DNA of 64,000 nucleotides from CAXXOK01 sp035353615 (GTDB lineage Bacteria; Bacillota; Clostridia; Christensenellales; Aristaeellaceae), in assembly GCA_035353615.1 (NCBI GenBank), contig DAOPZY010000012.1, positions 14,640-78,639 of the forward strand. The letters run 5' to 3'. A program made the translations under genes and the position numbers. The notes beneath the pieces were generated by a model that saw nothing but the letters and a program-made list of their open reading frames with translations, did no database searches and had not been told where the DNA came from. This document shows, piece after piece, positions 42,830-50,793 of this stretch; the stretch's first letter is position 1; the number at the start of each line of letters is the position of its first letter.

Positions 42830-43285
42830 AAGCCGCCGACGCAGCGGAACGGGTTCAAGGGCAAAGCGCGTGTGGAGAACAAGGGCAAAGCCTCTTGACC
42901 ATCGGAAGCCTTATGGGGTAACTGATGAGACGCAAGCGTCACGAGTGCCCAAGGAGCAATGCGGCGCGGCGCATGAACGCAATGCGGTTGATCAGCGACT
43001 TGCGACCTTCGGGCTGTTTGCTCGCTTTGGTTTTGGGCGGCGGCACAGGTGTTGGGAGTTCTGCGTTAAACCCGGCAGGGGAGCGTCGGCAAAGGCTGTC
43101 GAAAAACCCGGACAGGTTGCTATCGCAACTCGCCTCATAGCCCTGCGGGCTGTTCGCTCGCTTACTGGATATACGCTGCGGCGTGGCGCTTGGGGTTCCG
43201 CCCCATGCCCGGGCGGGGTTCACCCCTGCGCCCTGACAAGGGCTACGCCCTTGACCCGGCTCCGCTGCGGCGGGGATATTTTGTT
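42830..43285. repeat. Cluster of dispersed repeats: copies 7 (reverse), 8 (forward, partial) and 9 (forward)
   Basis: 42830-42995 is a reverse copy (on the minus strand CCGCATTGCGTTCATG, GGGCACTCGTGACGCTTGCG, GCGCTTTGCCCTTGAACCCG, TTCCGCTGCG). 43000-43110 holds a forward fragment (GACCTTCGGGCTGTTTGCTC). 43130-43285 is a well kept forward copy (CTCGCCTCATAGCCCTGCGG, GGGGTTCCGCCCC, GCGCCCTGACAAGGGC, TACGCCCTTGACCCGGCTCC). The first two are head-to-head. They fill most of the 650-bp gap before tgt. Confidence 0.75.
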
Positions 43286-43357
43286 TTCTCAAACCCGGCA
43301 CGCGCCGGTTTCTCCAACGCCCCGCAAGGGAGCAGCGGCAACTGTGAAAGGAGCCTC

Positions 43358-44494
43358 ATGCCAAACTTTACCTACGAAGTTACAAAAACCTGCAAACAAA
43401 CCGGCGCGCGCCTCGGCGTGCTGCATACGCCGCACGGCGATATCCATACGCCGGTTTATATGCCCGTGGGCACAGCTGCCACCGTGAAGGCCATGACCCC
43501 GCGGGAACTGATGGAAATCAACGCGGAAATTATCCTCAGCAATACCTATCACCTGCACCTGCGCCCCGGCGAGGCGCTGATCCGGGAGGCGGGCGGCCTC
43601 CACTCTTTTATGGCGTGGCCCAGACCCATCCTCACGGACAGCGGCGGGTTTCAGGTGTTTTCACTCAGCGGCATCCGCAAAATCCGCGAGGAAGGCGTAA
43701 CTTTTCAAAGCCATTTGGATGGCAGCCGTCGGTTCATCTCCCCGGAAGTGAGCATGGACATCCAGCATGCGCTGGGCAGCGACATTATGATGGCTTTCGA
43801 TGTGTGCACCGCATACCCCTGCGACCACGAAACCGCGCTGGCCGCCATGGAGCGCACCCACCGCTGGGCGGCGCGCTGCAAAGCTCACCATGAGCAGGGC
43901 GGCGAGCACGACCATCAGGCGCTTTTCGGCATCGTGCAGGGCGCGTTTTTTGAGGATTTGCGCATCGAAAGCGCCAAGGTGCTAACCGATATGGATTTTA
44001 TCGGCTACGGCATCGGCGGCCTGAGCGTTGGCGAGCCAAAGCCCATCATGTACGGCATGCTGGAAGCGCTGATGCCCTATATGAGCACAGCCAAACCGCG
44101 CTATCTGATGGGCGTAGGCTCCCCGGACTGTCTGGTGGAGGGCGTGCTGCGCGGGGTGGATATGTTCGACTGTGTGCTGGCGACGCGGATTGCCCGCAAC
44201 GGCACCGTATTTACACGCAACGGTCGGCTGGTGATTAAAAACGCGACCTACGCGCACGATTTCAGGCCCTTGGATGAGGAATGCGACTGTTACGCCTGCC
44301 AGAACTTTTCCCGCGCCTACATTCGGCACCTTTTTAAGGCCGGGGAGATCACAGGGGCGCGGCTGGCCAGCATTCACAACCTGCGTTTCCTGATCCGCCT
44401 GATGGAAGACATCCGGCAGGCGATTGCCGAGGACCGTTTTGGCGATTTTCGCCGGGCTTTCTTTGACCAGTATGATATGACCCGGAATTTTTAG
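43358..44494 (+). CDS. tgt: tRNA-guanine transglycosylase
   Basis: 378 residues from MPNFTYEVTKTCKQTGARLG behind AAAGGAG; the upstream extension crosses the repeat and is rejected. Catalytic and substrate residues: TDSGGFQVFSLSGIRKI near residue 92, GIVQGAF, GIGGLSVGEPKP and the nucleophile Asp in GVDMFDCVLATR near residue 265. The zinc site is CDCYACQNFSRAYIRHLF. It inserts preQ1 into tRNAs with GUN anticodons. queA, usually adjacent in Bacillota, is absent here; a Nudix gene follows by 13 bases instead. Confidence 0.96.
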   Translation: MPNFTYEVTKTCKQTGARLGVLHTPHGDIHTPVYMPVGTAATVKAMTPRELMEINAEIILSNTYHLHLRPGEALIREAGGLHSFMAWPRPILTDSGGFQVFSLSGIRKIREEGVTFQSHLDGSRRFISPEVSMDIQHALGSDIMMAFDVCTAYPCDHETALAAMERTHRWAARCKAHHEQGGEHDHQALFGIVQGAFFEDLRIESAKVLTDMDFIGYGIGGLSVGEPKPIMYGMLEALMPYMSTAKPRYLMGVGSPDCLVEGVLRGVDMFDCVLATRIARNGTVFTRNGRLVIKNATYAHDFRPLDEECDCYACQNFSRAYIRHLFKAGEITGARLASIHNLRFLIRLMEDIRQAIAEDRFGDFRRAFFDQYDMTRNF

Positions 44495-44507
44495 GGGGGC
44501 AGGCAGA

Positions 44508-44870
44508 ATGGATGTGGCGGCCGGTATTGTGCGCGACCCGCTCGGCCGGGTGCTGCTTTGCCGGCGCACCGGCAAGCTGGAAGGGCTGTGGGAGTTCCCG
44601 GGCGGCAAGCGGGAAGCCGGAGAGAGCTTTGAAGCTTGCCTTGTGCGCGAGCTGACGGAGGAATTGGCGCTCACGGTAACGCCGACAGGCATTTTCTGTG
44701 AGCTGGAATACGATGGCATCCATTTTGCCTTTGTGACTGCCACCGTGCCGCTAGAGCCGCCGCTTCAGCTGCGGGTACACTCCGCCGCGCAGTGGGTGAG
44801 CCCGGAGCAAGCGGGTCAATTCCCCTTATGCCCGGCGGACGCAAAGTTCATGCAACATTACAGAATCTGA
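44508..44870 (+). CDS. MutT-like Nudix hydrolase
   Basis: 120 residues. The Nudix box is complete: G-x5-E-x7-REUxEE seen as GGKREAGESFEACLVREL then TEEL (residues 33-54). Short length, N-terminal DVAAGIVRDPLGRVLLCRRT and WEFPGGK resemble MutT-type nucleotide sanitising enzymes such as 8-oxo-dGTP diphosphatase, though many dNTPs are possible substrates. It follows tgt by 13 bases and precedes a nagB promoter, so it likely shares the tgt transcript. Start from GGGGGGCAGGCAG, a modest ribosome binding site. Confidence 0.88.
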   Translation: MDVAAGIVRDPLGRVLLCRRTGKLEGLWEFPGGKREAGESFEACLVRELTEELALTVTPTGIFCELEYDGIHFAFVTATVPLEPPLQLRVHSAAQWVSPEQAGQFPLCPADAKFMQHYRI

Positions 44871-44923
44871 TAAGACGTATTTAGTAAAAAGCAAGTAAAA
44901 TCAATATATGACAAGTATACGTA

Positions 44924-44952
44924 TTGACTATGCTATCCCAGCCTGCTATACT
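44924..44952 (+). promoter_or_regulatory. Promoter and possible operator of nagB
   Basis: TTGACT, 17 bases, TATACT in an A/T-rich island. Just upstream, ACAAGTATACGTATTG includes the palindrome ATACGTAT overlapping the -35, suggesting a repressor site. Confidence 0.7.
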
Positions 44953-45002
44953 CAGCACTGAAACCGGGAAGTCAAAACGCGCTTCCCGACGGAGGCGATT
45001 GT

Positions 45003-45728
45003 ATGCAGGTTCATCTTTACGATTCTGCGGAACAGGTGGGGCAGGCTGCCGCCATCCTGATTGCCGCGCAGCTGATTCAAAAACCGGCCGCCGTTCTTGG
45101 GCTGGCCACCGGTTCTTCCCCCATCCCCACCTATCAGGAGCTGATCCGGATGCACCGGGAAGGGGTGCTCGATTTTTCCAGCGCGACCACCTTCAACCTG
45201 GACGAGTATTGCAAGCTGCCGGTGGAACATCCGTGCAGCTACCACCGCTTTATGCGGGAACAGCTTTTTGACCATGTGAATTTGGCGCCGGAAAGCACCC
45301 ATGTGCCCAATGGCAACGCGGAGGATCTGGCGGCCGAATGCTCCAGGTATGATCGGGCCATCAGCCGCGCCGGCGGGATCGATCTGCAATTGCTGGGCAT
45401 CGGGCGCAATGGGCACATCGGGTTCAACGAGCCTTCCGATCAGTTTGTGTACGGCTGTCACGTGGTGCGCCTCACCAAAAGCACGATTGAAGCCAACCGC
45501 CGCTTTTTTGACACCGAGGCGGATGTACCGCGCGAGGCGATCAGCCTTGGCGTTGGCAGCATCATGAATGCCAAACGCGTGCTGCTGATCGCAACCGGAG
45601 ATGACAAGGCCGAGGCAGTCCGCAAGGCGATCCGCGAGGATATTGACCCAGCGACGCAAGCCAGCATCCTTCGCACACACCCAAACGTCGTCTTTTTACT
45701 GGACCGGGCGGCGGCGGCAAGGCTGTGA
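45003..45728 (+). CDS. nagB: Glucosamine-6-phosphate deaminase
   Basis: 241 residues, typical of the Gram-positive NagB. Substrate loop LGLATGSSPIPTYQELI, catalytic Asp in TTFNLDEYCKL near residue 65 and the base/ring-opening segment GIGRNGHIGFNEPSDQF near residue 138. It converts GlcN6P to fructose-6-phosphate and ammonia, opposing GlmS; with glmM at 5.9 kb it sets amino-sugar flux. nagA is not adjacent. Start ATG after GGAGGCGATT. Confidence 0.96.
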   Translation: MQVHLYDSAEQVGQAAAILIAAQLIQKPAAVLGLATGSSPIPTYQELIRMHREGVLDFSSATTFNLDEYCKLPVEHPCSYHRFMREQLFDHVNLAPESTHVPNGNAEDLAAECSRYDRAISRAGGIDLQLLGIGRNGHIGFNEPSDQFVYGCHVVRLTKSTIEANRRFFDTEADVPREAISLGVGSIMNAKRVLLIATGDDKAEAVRKAIREDIDPATQASILRTHPNVVFLLDRAAAARL

Positions 45729-45737
45729 ATTTTCACG

Positions 45738-45765
45738 GGCGGGAGAGGCTTTGTTAGCTCCCGCC
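45738..45765 (+). terminator. Stem-loop after nagB
   Basis: GGCGGGAG pairs with CTCCCGCC over a 12-base loop, 10 bases past the stop; no T tract. A second hairpin ACCCGCCTC/GAGGCGGGT (45858-45881), followed by TTCCTGTTT, stands right before the ribosome binding site of the GNAT gene and could end read-through or structure that gene's leader. Confidence 0.6.
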
Positions 45766-45898
45766 GCCTTCGGGATTTCAAATTGTTACAGTTACGCACA
45801 CTGGTTTGTGGTAAGCTTAGCCGTACCGAAATTCGGGATTGCCGCGTTTCGGACTGTACCCGCCTCCGTTGCGAGGCGGGTTCCTGTTTGGAGGCCAT

Positions 45899-46306
45899 AT
45901 GCTCAACATCCGTCTGGCTACCGTGGGGGATATTACACAGCTACTGGAATATGATCGCCGCATGAGCGCGCGCGACCTGGCCCGCATTGTTCCGCTGGGC
46001 CATGTGCTGATGGCGTTTGAGGGCGCACGCTTGATCGGCTGGCTTCGCTACGGCATGTTTTGGGACGAAATCCCCTGCATGCACCTGCTGAGCCTGATGG
46101 AGGGCGAGCGCGGAAAAGGCCGGGGGCGCGCCATGGTTGAGGATTGGGAAAACCGGATGCGGCAGGAAGGCCGCACGCGCGTGATGACCAGCACGCAGGC
46201 CGATGAAACCGCGCAGCATTTTTACCGCAAGCTGGGTTACCGCGACGCGGGGGTGCTGATTCTGCCCGGACAGGCGGCCGAGCTGCTGTTTATCAAGGAG
46301 CTGTGA
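45899..46306 (+). CDS. GNAT-family N-acetyltransferase
   Basis: 135 residues from MLNIRLATVGDITQLLEYDR behind TTGGAGG. The acetyl-CoA pyrophosphate loop is GERGKGRGRAMVEDWENRM (motif A, residues 70-88) and the C-terminal motif B is TAQHFYRKLGYRDAG. The acceptor substrate is not recognisable. It has its own likely leader hairpin and is followed by a bidirectional-looking terminator. Confidence 0.88.
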   Translation: MLNIRLATVGDITQLLEYDRRMSARDLARIVPLGHVLMAFEGARLIGWLRYGMFWDEIPCMHLLSLMEGERGKGRGRAMVEDWENRMRQEGRTRVMTSTQADETAQHFYRKLGYRDAGVLILPGQAAELLFIKEL

Positions 46307-46634
46307 ACGCGTTGCGACCGGGCGAGAGCGCGTTGCGGTAACCGCTTGCCACGGTCACGTCGACAATCACGCGAAAATGTTCTGCCTTATCCTTGCCGCT
46401 CCGCGAATCGCAATGGGCCGCAGGTTCGGCGAATGCAGTCGCCACGGTGCGGTCAGGGACAAGCGTGGCTTAAACGCAATAATGCGGGTCGCCGATCCGG
46501 CCATTCGTCCGTTTTCGGCGTGAAAAGCGCCCGCCTGACGTGCGGGGCATTCCTTGCAAAAACAGATTTCCGGGTGGCCGGCAAAGCGCTCCATCGGCGG
46601 CAAAAGCCAGCATATGGGCGAAGTTACACAGCGC

Positions 46635-46668
46635 AAAAGGGCCGGCAGCATTACGCTCCGGCCCTTTT
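46635..46668. terminator. Bidirectional terminator between the GNAT gene and divIVA
   Basis: AAAAGGGCCGG pairs with CCGGCCCTTTT; T runs on both strands. It lies 23 bases beyond the divIVA stop. The remainder of 46307-46634 contains nothing recognisable. Confidence 0.85.
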
Positions 46669-46690
46669 TACGCGCATCGCTATGGACGCG

Positions 46691-47224
46691 TCATCCTTTT
46701 TTGGTATCGGTAAACAGCGAAACATTGCTCTCCAGAAGGTCTTTTTGCCCGTCGAGCAAGGTCAGGAAGTTTTTCTTAAATTCGTTGGCCGCAGTGTGGA
46801 GCGTTTCGAGGCCCTTTTCCAGCGTCGCTTTTTCCTCTTTGGCGTCGTCCATCAGGCTGGTGGCTTTATCCTGCGCTTCCTTGACAATCGCGTCCGCTTT
46901 GCGCTTGGCATCCTCAACGGCGCCGTCGGCCAGCTTTTGGGCGCTCAGGAGGATATTTTCAAGCGTTTGCGACGTTTGCGCAACCGGAGCCGCCTCAACA
47001 ACCGTACGCACAACCTCCGGCTGCACCGGCTTCACGGCGTTCGCCGCAACCTCCGCTTCCTGACGGGCTTTTGCCAGATCGGCTTCCAGTTGATCGATAC
47101 GGTCCTGCATTGCGACCAGCTCGTCACAGATTTGGTCCAGATACTGATCCACATCATACGGGTCGTAACCCGCGCCCTTGTAGGTAAACTCTTTTTGTTC
47201 GATATCGGAAACGGTGATGGCCAT
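46691..47224 (-). CDS. divIVA: DivIVA-domain cell division protein
   Basis: 177 residues. The N-terminal membrane-curvature domain ends with the standard motif GYDPYDVDQYLDQICDELVA; a coiled coil begins at about residue 40. A Val/Pro/Ala linker (NAVKPVQPEVVRTVVEAAPV) precedes a second coiled coil (LENILLSAQKLADGAVEDAK onward). DivIVA localises to negatively curved membranes at septa and poles and recruits division or sporulation partners. It is last in the yggS-sepF-ylmG-ylmH-divIVA run, the standard Gram-positive order. Confidence 0.95.
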   Translation of the reverse strand: MAITVSDIEQKEFTYKGAGYDPYDVDQYLDQICDELVAMQDRIDQLEADLAKARQEAEVAANAVKPVQPEVVRTVVEAAPVAQTSQTLENILLSAQKLADGAVEDAKRKADAIVKEAQDKATSLMDDAKEEKATLEKGLETLHTAANEFKKNFLTLLDGQKDLLESNVSLFTDTKKG

Positions 47225-47250
47225 GATGTTGCTCCTTTCAAACTAATCCG

Positions 47251-48009
47251 TTATGAGCGGTTGAATCCGAACCGCACCGCGCTGACCGGCAATCTGCCCT
47301 TGCGCGTAGGCTCCCCGATGTTTTCCACCTGCAGGCGACCGTATCCGCGCACGGAAACCGCATCCCCGATTTCCACGCGCGCGTCGGGCCGAAGCATGGG
47401 CTGGTGTCGCAGTTTCACATCGCCCGCCTCGATCAGTTCCGACGCTTTACCGCGCGAAAGATGGAAACCGTCGCCCACCACCGCGTCCAGCCTCGGGGTT
47501 TGCACGGTAAAGTGCAACGTTTCCCCCTCGGGCGCAATCATCTCCGGCAACGTTTGCGCAACCTGCACATGCAGCCGGACGCGTCCGGCCTCCGTGAGGC
47601 TTTGCGCCACCAGATCCATCAGCGCGCGTTCCACAAACAGATAGGCCCGGTCGGGCAACAGGGTGATGTCCCCCACGCGCGCCCGCTTGATCCCCAAACC
47701 CATCAGCGCGCCCAGCAGGTCGCGGTGCTCAGGCGCATCCTGCCTGGGCCAGCGAATTTCCAATGCGGCAATGGGGTAGGGTTCCGGTTCTGCCGACTGC
47801 GGAACAAAGCGGGCCATGCGGCGCTCCGCCCCATCGTAACCGCCGGACAGGTCAACCAGCACCCGCGCGCGCTTTGCGGCGGCCAGTGCCAGTTCCGCTT
47901 CCGGCGGGGTCAGAAACGGCGTAAAGCGGCACCGTTGTTGACGGTCCGCCTGCTCCGCCAGTTCCAGCAGCCGGCTAAATTCCATTGGGGGTTCGGCTGA
48001 ACGCGGCAT
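47251..48009 (-). CDS. ylmH: YlmH-type RNA-binding protein with S4 domain
   Basis: 252 residues from the ATG that overlaps the ylmG stop (TAATG); the ribosome binding site is weak, so coupling to ylmG seems likely, and Met at 47985 is an alternative. The N-terminal part has FTPFLTPPEAELALAAA and LGALMGLGIKRARVGDITLL, and the C-terminal S4 domain has LDAVVGDGFHLSRGKASELI. YlmH homologues bind ribosomes and have been linked to rescue of stalled nascent chains; in Gram-positive genomes the gene is constant in the division cluster. Confidence 0.9.
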   Translation of the reverse strand: MPRSAEPPMEFSRLLELAEQADRQQRCRFTPFLTPPEAELALAAAKRARVLVDLSGGYDGAERRMARFVPQSAEPEPYPIAALEIRWPRQDAPEHRDLLGALMGLGIKRARVGDITLLPDRAYLFVERALMDLVAQSLTEAGRVRLHVQVAQTLPEMIAPEGETLHFTVQTPRLDAVVGDGFHLSRGKASELIEAGDVKLRHQPMLRPDARVEIGDAVSVRGYGRLQVENIGEPTRKGRLPVSAVRFGFNRS

Positions 48010-48299
48010 TACAGAAGGATGTTTTTCAGCAGGCCCAACAGCCAGACCGCCACTTCCAAAATAATCCACAGAGCCACCGGCGAAAAGTCCACGCGCAGGC
48101 CTTCCAGCTTGGGAAACGTTTTGGCAAGCCAGGCGCGGATTGGCGAAAGAACCGGCTCCACATACTTGCCAACGAGCAGCGTATACTTATTCTGCGGCAG
48201 CACCAGCGACAGAATCACATAGATCAGCACCAACCAGCTTGCGACCCTCACAAGGAAGATCAATACGCTAAAAACGATGTTCAACAATCCGACAAGCAT
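48009..48299 (-). CDS. ylmG: YggT/YlmG family membrane protein
   Basis: 96 residues with two membrane helices (about residues 5-32 and 75-95) and an intervening segment KYVEPVLSPIRAWL that is the family hallmark (EP-hydrophobic-PhR). The role in bacteria is unclear; chloroplast homologues affect nucleoid and division. It has an AGGAGGG site six bases before the ATG and is followed by a one-base overlap with ylmH. Confidence 0.92.
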   Translation of the reverse strand: MLVGLLNIVFSVLIFLVRVASWLVLIYVILSLVLPQNKYTLLVGKYVEPVLSPIRAWLAKTFPKLEGLRVDFSPVALWIILEVAVWLLGLLKNILL

Positions 48300-48387
48300 C
48301 GTAATCCCTCCTGTAATCCTTCATGTTTACCCGATTCGGTTTTCCGTTATGGCAAGCGCCGCGAGGCGCATCGGGTTCAATGGGCGG

Positions 48388-49890
48388 TCAGCGACCGGCG
48401 CTGTTCTCGGCGCTCTTGGTAAAGGGGCCTTGCATACCAAAGGCAGGCATTGCGCGTTTCGGCTGCGCGGTAGCATTAAAGCCCGGCTGACGCTGGCCGG
48501 CATACGCGCCGGTCTGCGCGCCCATACCAGCCTGCCCTGCGGCGGCTTGCGCCGCGTATGCGCCCGTTTGCGCGCCCGCGTTAAAGCTTGGCTGCGCTTG
48601 ATAGGCGCCCGTTTGCGTGCCTGCGCTGAATCCCGGCTGCGCCTGATAGGCGCCCGTTTGCGCGCCTGCGCTAAAACCCGGCTGCGCCTGATAGGCGCCT
48701 GTTTGCGCGCTTGCGGTCGGCTGGGTTCGATACGCTGCGGTTCTCGCGCCAGCAGCATAGCCCGAAGCGGCAGATTGCGCAGGATAGGCGGAGGGGCTGT
48801 TCCCGCCGGTTGGCGTCCCGGCTGTGGCGGAGGGGTTAGCGTAAGCGGCGGCTCTTGCTCCGGGGGTATACCCCGCGGCGGACGGTTGCGCGCCATAGGC
48901 GGCCGTTCTGGCCCCGCCCGCTGAGGCATTGCCCGCGGTAGCGGCGTTACCGTAGGTCGATGTTCTTGCTCCGGGGTTATAACTGGCCGCAGACGGCTGC
49001 GCGCCATAGGCGGCAGTTCTGGCCCCGGCGGCATAGCCGCTCGCCGAGGGGCCGCCATAGCCCGAAGGCCGCGCGCCCGGGCCTGCCTGCGCACCGTAAC
49101 CCTGCGACGGGTAGTTGCCGTAGGCGGCGTACTCCGGCCGCACATAGCCCTGCGCTTCAGGCGCGGTGGCGTATTTTTGCATGGCGGGATCAATGACCAC
49201 GCAAACAGACGGGGAAGAAATCAGATAAATACCCCGCTGAGAGATTTTATTCAGCTGACAGCCAAGCGTGTAAGCCGCGCCGCTGAGCATATCCACACAG
49301 CGCTGGCGTTCGCTGTCGTTGGCGATAAACTCCATGTTTAAAAACACCGAAGCGTTTGCCTTGATATATTCAATCACCTTGGTGCATTCGTTACGGCTGC
49401 GCAGAAGCACCACGTATTCCACATGCGCGTACAGGTTGCCTTCCGGCCCGCGAATCATGCCCGGAAACTGCACGATGTTGCTCTGCGGTTGCGCGTAGCC
49501 CTGCGCGGGCGCGCGGCCAAAAGCCTGCTGGGGTTTCATTTGCTGGGCGGCAACCTGTTGCCGGCGGGCCTGTTCTTCCTGTTGCTGACGCTGCTGATCG
49601 GCCTCCGCCTGCATATCCTTCTGGGAGCGGTATGGCACGCGACCGCCGTATTTGTCGCTATCGGCGCTGAACCGGTCGGCGGCTGAAAAACGCCCCGTTT
49701 CGTTACCGGCGGTTCGGGTATCGGAGGGCATCGAAGCCTCCGCGGCAGGTTTGCGCATACCACCGTACGCCTGCTCCGCCTCAGAAGAAGCGTAGTAGGC
49801 GCTATTGGCTGTTCTGCTGGCATCCCCGTCGCGGGCGATGTGGTCGCCCCTTTCAGTCAACCATCCGTTGACCTTCTGGAAAATACCCAA
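48388..49890 (-). CDS. sepF: SepF-like cell division protein with a long repetitive C-terminal tail
   Basis: 500 residues from TTG (49888-49890), eight bases after AGGAGG, giving the family N-terminus MGIFQKVNGWLTERGD (membrane-binding helix). Upstream continuation has no ribosome binding site. A Q-rich linker (residues 95-135, RQQQEEQARRQQVAAQQM) leads to the SepF/DUF552 domain at about 138-235 (YVVLLRSRNECTKVIEYIKA, FLNMEFIANDSERQ, DMLSGAAYTLGCQLNKIS). From 236 to 500 follows a tail of Ala, Gly, Gln, Thr, Tyr and Pro with GARTAAYGAQPSA-like repeats and four 15-residue GAYQAQPGF repeats. Ordinary SepF has about 150 residues. The domain tethers FtsZ to the membrane. Confidence 0.9.
   Translation of the reverse strand: MGIFQKVNGWLTERGDHIARDGDASRTANSAYYASSEAEQAYGGMRKPAAEASMPSDTRTAGNETGRFSAADRFSADSDKYGGRVPYRSQKDMQAEADQQRQQQEEQARRQQVAAQQMKPQQAFGRAPAQGYAQPQSNIVQFPGMIRGPEGNLYAHVEYVVLLRSRNECTKVIEYIKANASVFLNMEFIANDSERQRCVDMLSGAAYTLGCQLNKISQRGIYLISSPSVCVVIDPAMQKYATAPEAQGYVRPEYAAYGNYPSQGYGAQAGPGARPSGYGGPSASGYAAGARTAAYGAQPSAASYNPGARTSTYGNAATAGNASAGGARTAAYGAQPSAAGYTPGARAAAYANPSATAGTPTGGNSPSAYPAQSAASGYAAGARTAAYRTQPTASAQTGAYQAQPGFSAGAQTGAYQAQPGFSAGTQTGAYQAQPSFNAGAQTGAYAAQAAAGQAGMGAQTGAYAGQRQPGFNATAQPKRAMPAFGMQGPFTKSAENSAGR
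48556..48720 (-). repeat. 45-bp tandem repeats in sepF
   Basis: CGCCCGTTTG recurs at 48561, 48606 and 48651 and as CGCCTGTTTG at 48696, an exact 45-bp period. Each unit encodes 15 residues with the core TGAYQAQPGFSAG. Flanking DNA (48720-49100) encodes a looser repeat around ARTAAYGAQPSA. Confidence 0.92.
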
Positions 49891-50058
49891 TCGATGTACC
49901 TCCTGCGGTGACCGAATCGTGCCGCCGGGGCCTTGCCCCGGATACACGCCGTCGGGGCCGACGCCCCGGCTTGATGGTTGCTTTGCCCGTGATTGCGGCC
50001 GCTTAGCCGCCGGGCTTGGAATGCTTGCTGCCATGCCGCGCGTTTACCGTGCCGGCGG

Positions 50059-50781
50059 TTATTCCTGCCGGTACAGCGCCGTACCCACGCGCACCATGGT
50101 CGCGCCCGCCTTTGCGGCCAGAGCATAATCATGGCTCATGCCCATGGAGAGCTCCTCCATAAAAACGCCCGGCGTCGCTTCTTCGCGCAGCTGTTCAAAC
50201 AGCGCGCGCATTCCACGGAAAAGTGCCGTCAGCGCCGCTTCGTCTTCCGTAAGCGGCATGATGGCCATCAGCCCGCGAATCCGCAGGCAATGAAAGTCCG
50301 CCATCCTGCGAAGAAAGGGACGGACATCCCCGACAGCAAACCCAGCCTTTTGCGGTTCTTCCGCAATATTCACCTGCACCAGCGCCGGCATTACAAGCCC
50401 GTGCTGATCGGCACGGCGTTCCACTTCCTCGGCCAGTTCCGGTCGGTCGAGGGATTGGAGCAACCATACTTTCTCTATTATATCTTTAACTTTGTTGGTT
50501 TGCAACCTGCCAATCCAATGTAGATGAAATTGGGGGTCAATTTCCGGCAATTTGGGCAGGACCACCTGCGCACGGTTCTCCCCGATATCCCGAATACCGA
50601 AGGCGCTCAGGCGGTTAATCACCCCCGGCGTAACCGTTTTGGTCACGGCAATCAGCCGGGCCGGCGGTTGCTCGCCATAGCGGTTGCGCTGCAACGTTTG
50701 TAAAACGCCGTTCACATTCCGGCTCAGCGCCGCGTCCGATACGGTATCGATCAGCGCGGCCGCCGCATGATGTTCCTGCAT
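50059..50781 (-). CDS. yggS: YggS-family pyridoxal-phosphate homeostasis protein
   Basis: 240 residues from the ATG eight bases after AGGAGG (three codons downstream of an overlapping GTG). The PLP-binding Lys is in LIAVTKTVTPGVI near residue 45, with GIRDIGENRAQVVL, HLHWIGRLQTNKVKDI and the C-terminal SMGMSHDYALAAKAGATMVR then VGTALY. It binds PLP without a known reaction and is standard next to sepF in Gram-positive genomes. Confidence 0.95.
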   Translation of the reverse strand: MQEHHAAAALIDTVSDAALSRNVNGVLQTLQRNRYGEQPPARLIAVTKTVTPGVINRLSAFGIRDIGENRAQVVLPKLPEIDPQFHLHWIGRLQTNKVKDIIEKVWLLQSLDRPELAEEVERRADQHGLVMPALVQVNIAEEPQKAGFAVGDVRPFLRRMADFHCLRIRGLMAIMPLTEDEAALTALFRGMRALFEQLREEATPGVFMEELSMGMSHDYALAAKAGATMVRVGTALYRQE

Positions 50782-50793
50782 GATGCCCACCTC

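Noticed and set aside
42709..43357. Small genes in the gap before tgt
   Set aside because: All frames overlap the dispersed repeats and show no conserved protein pattern.
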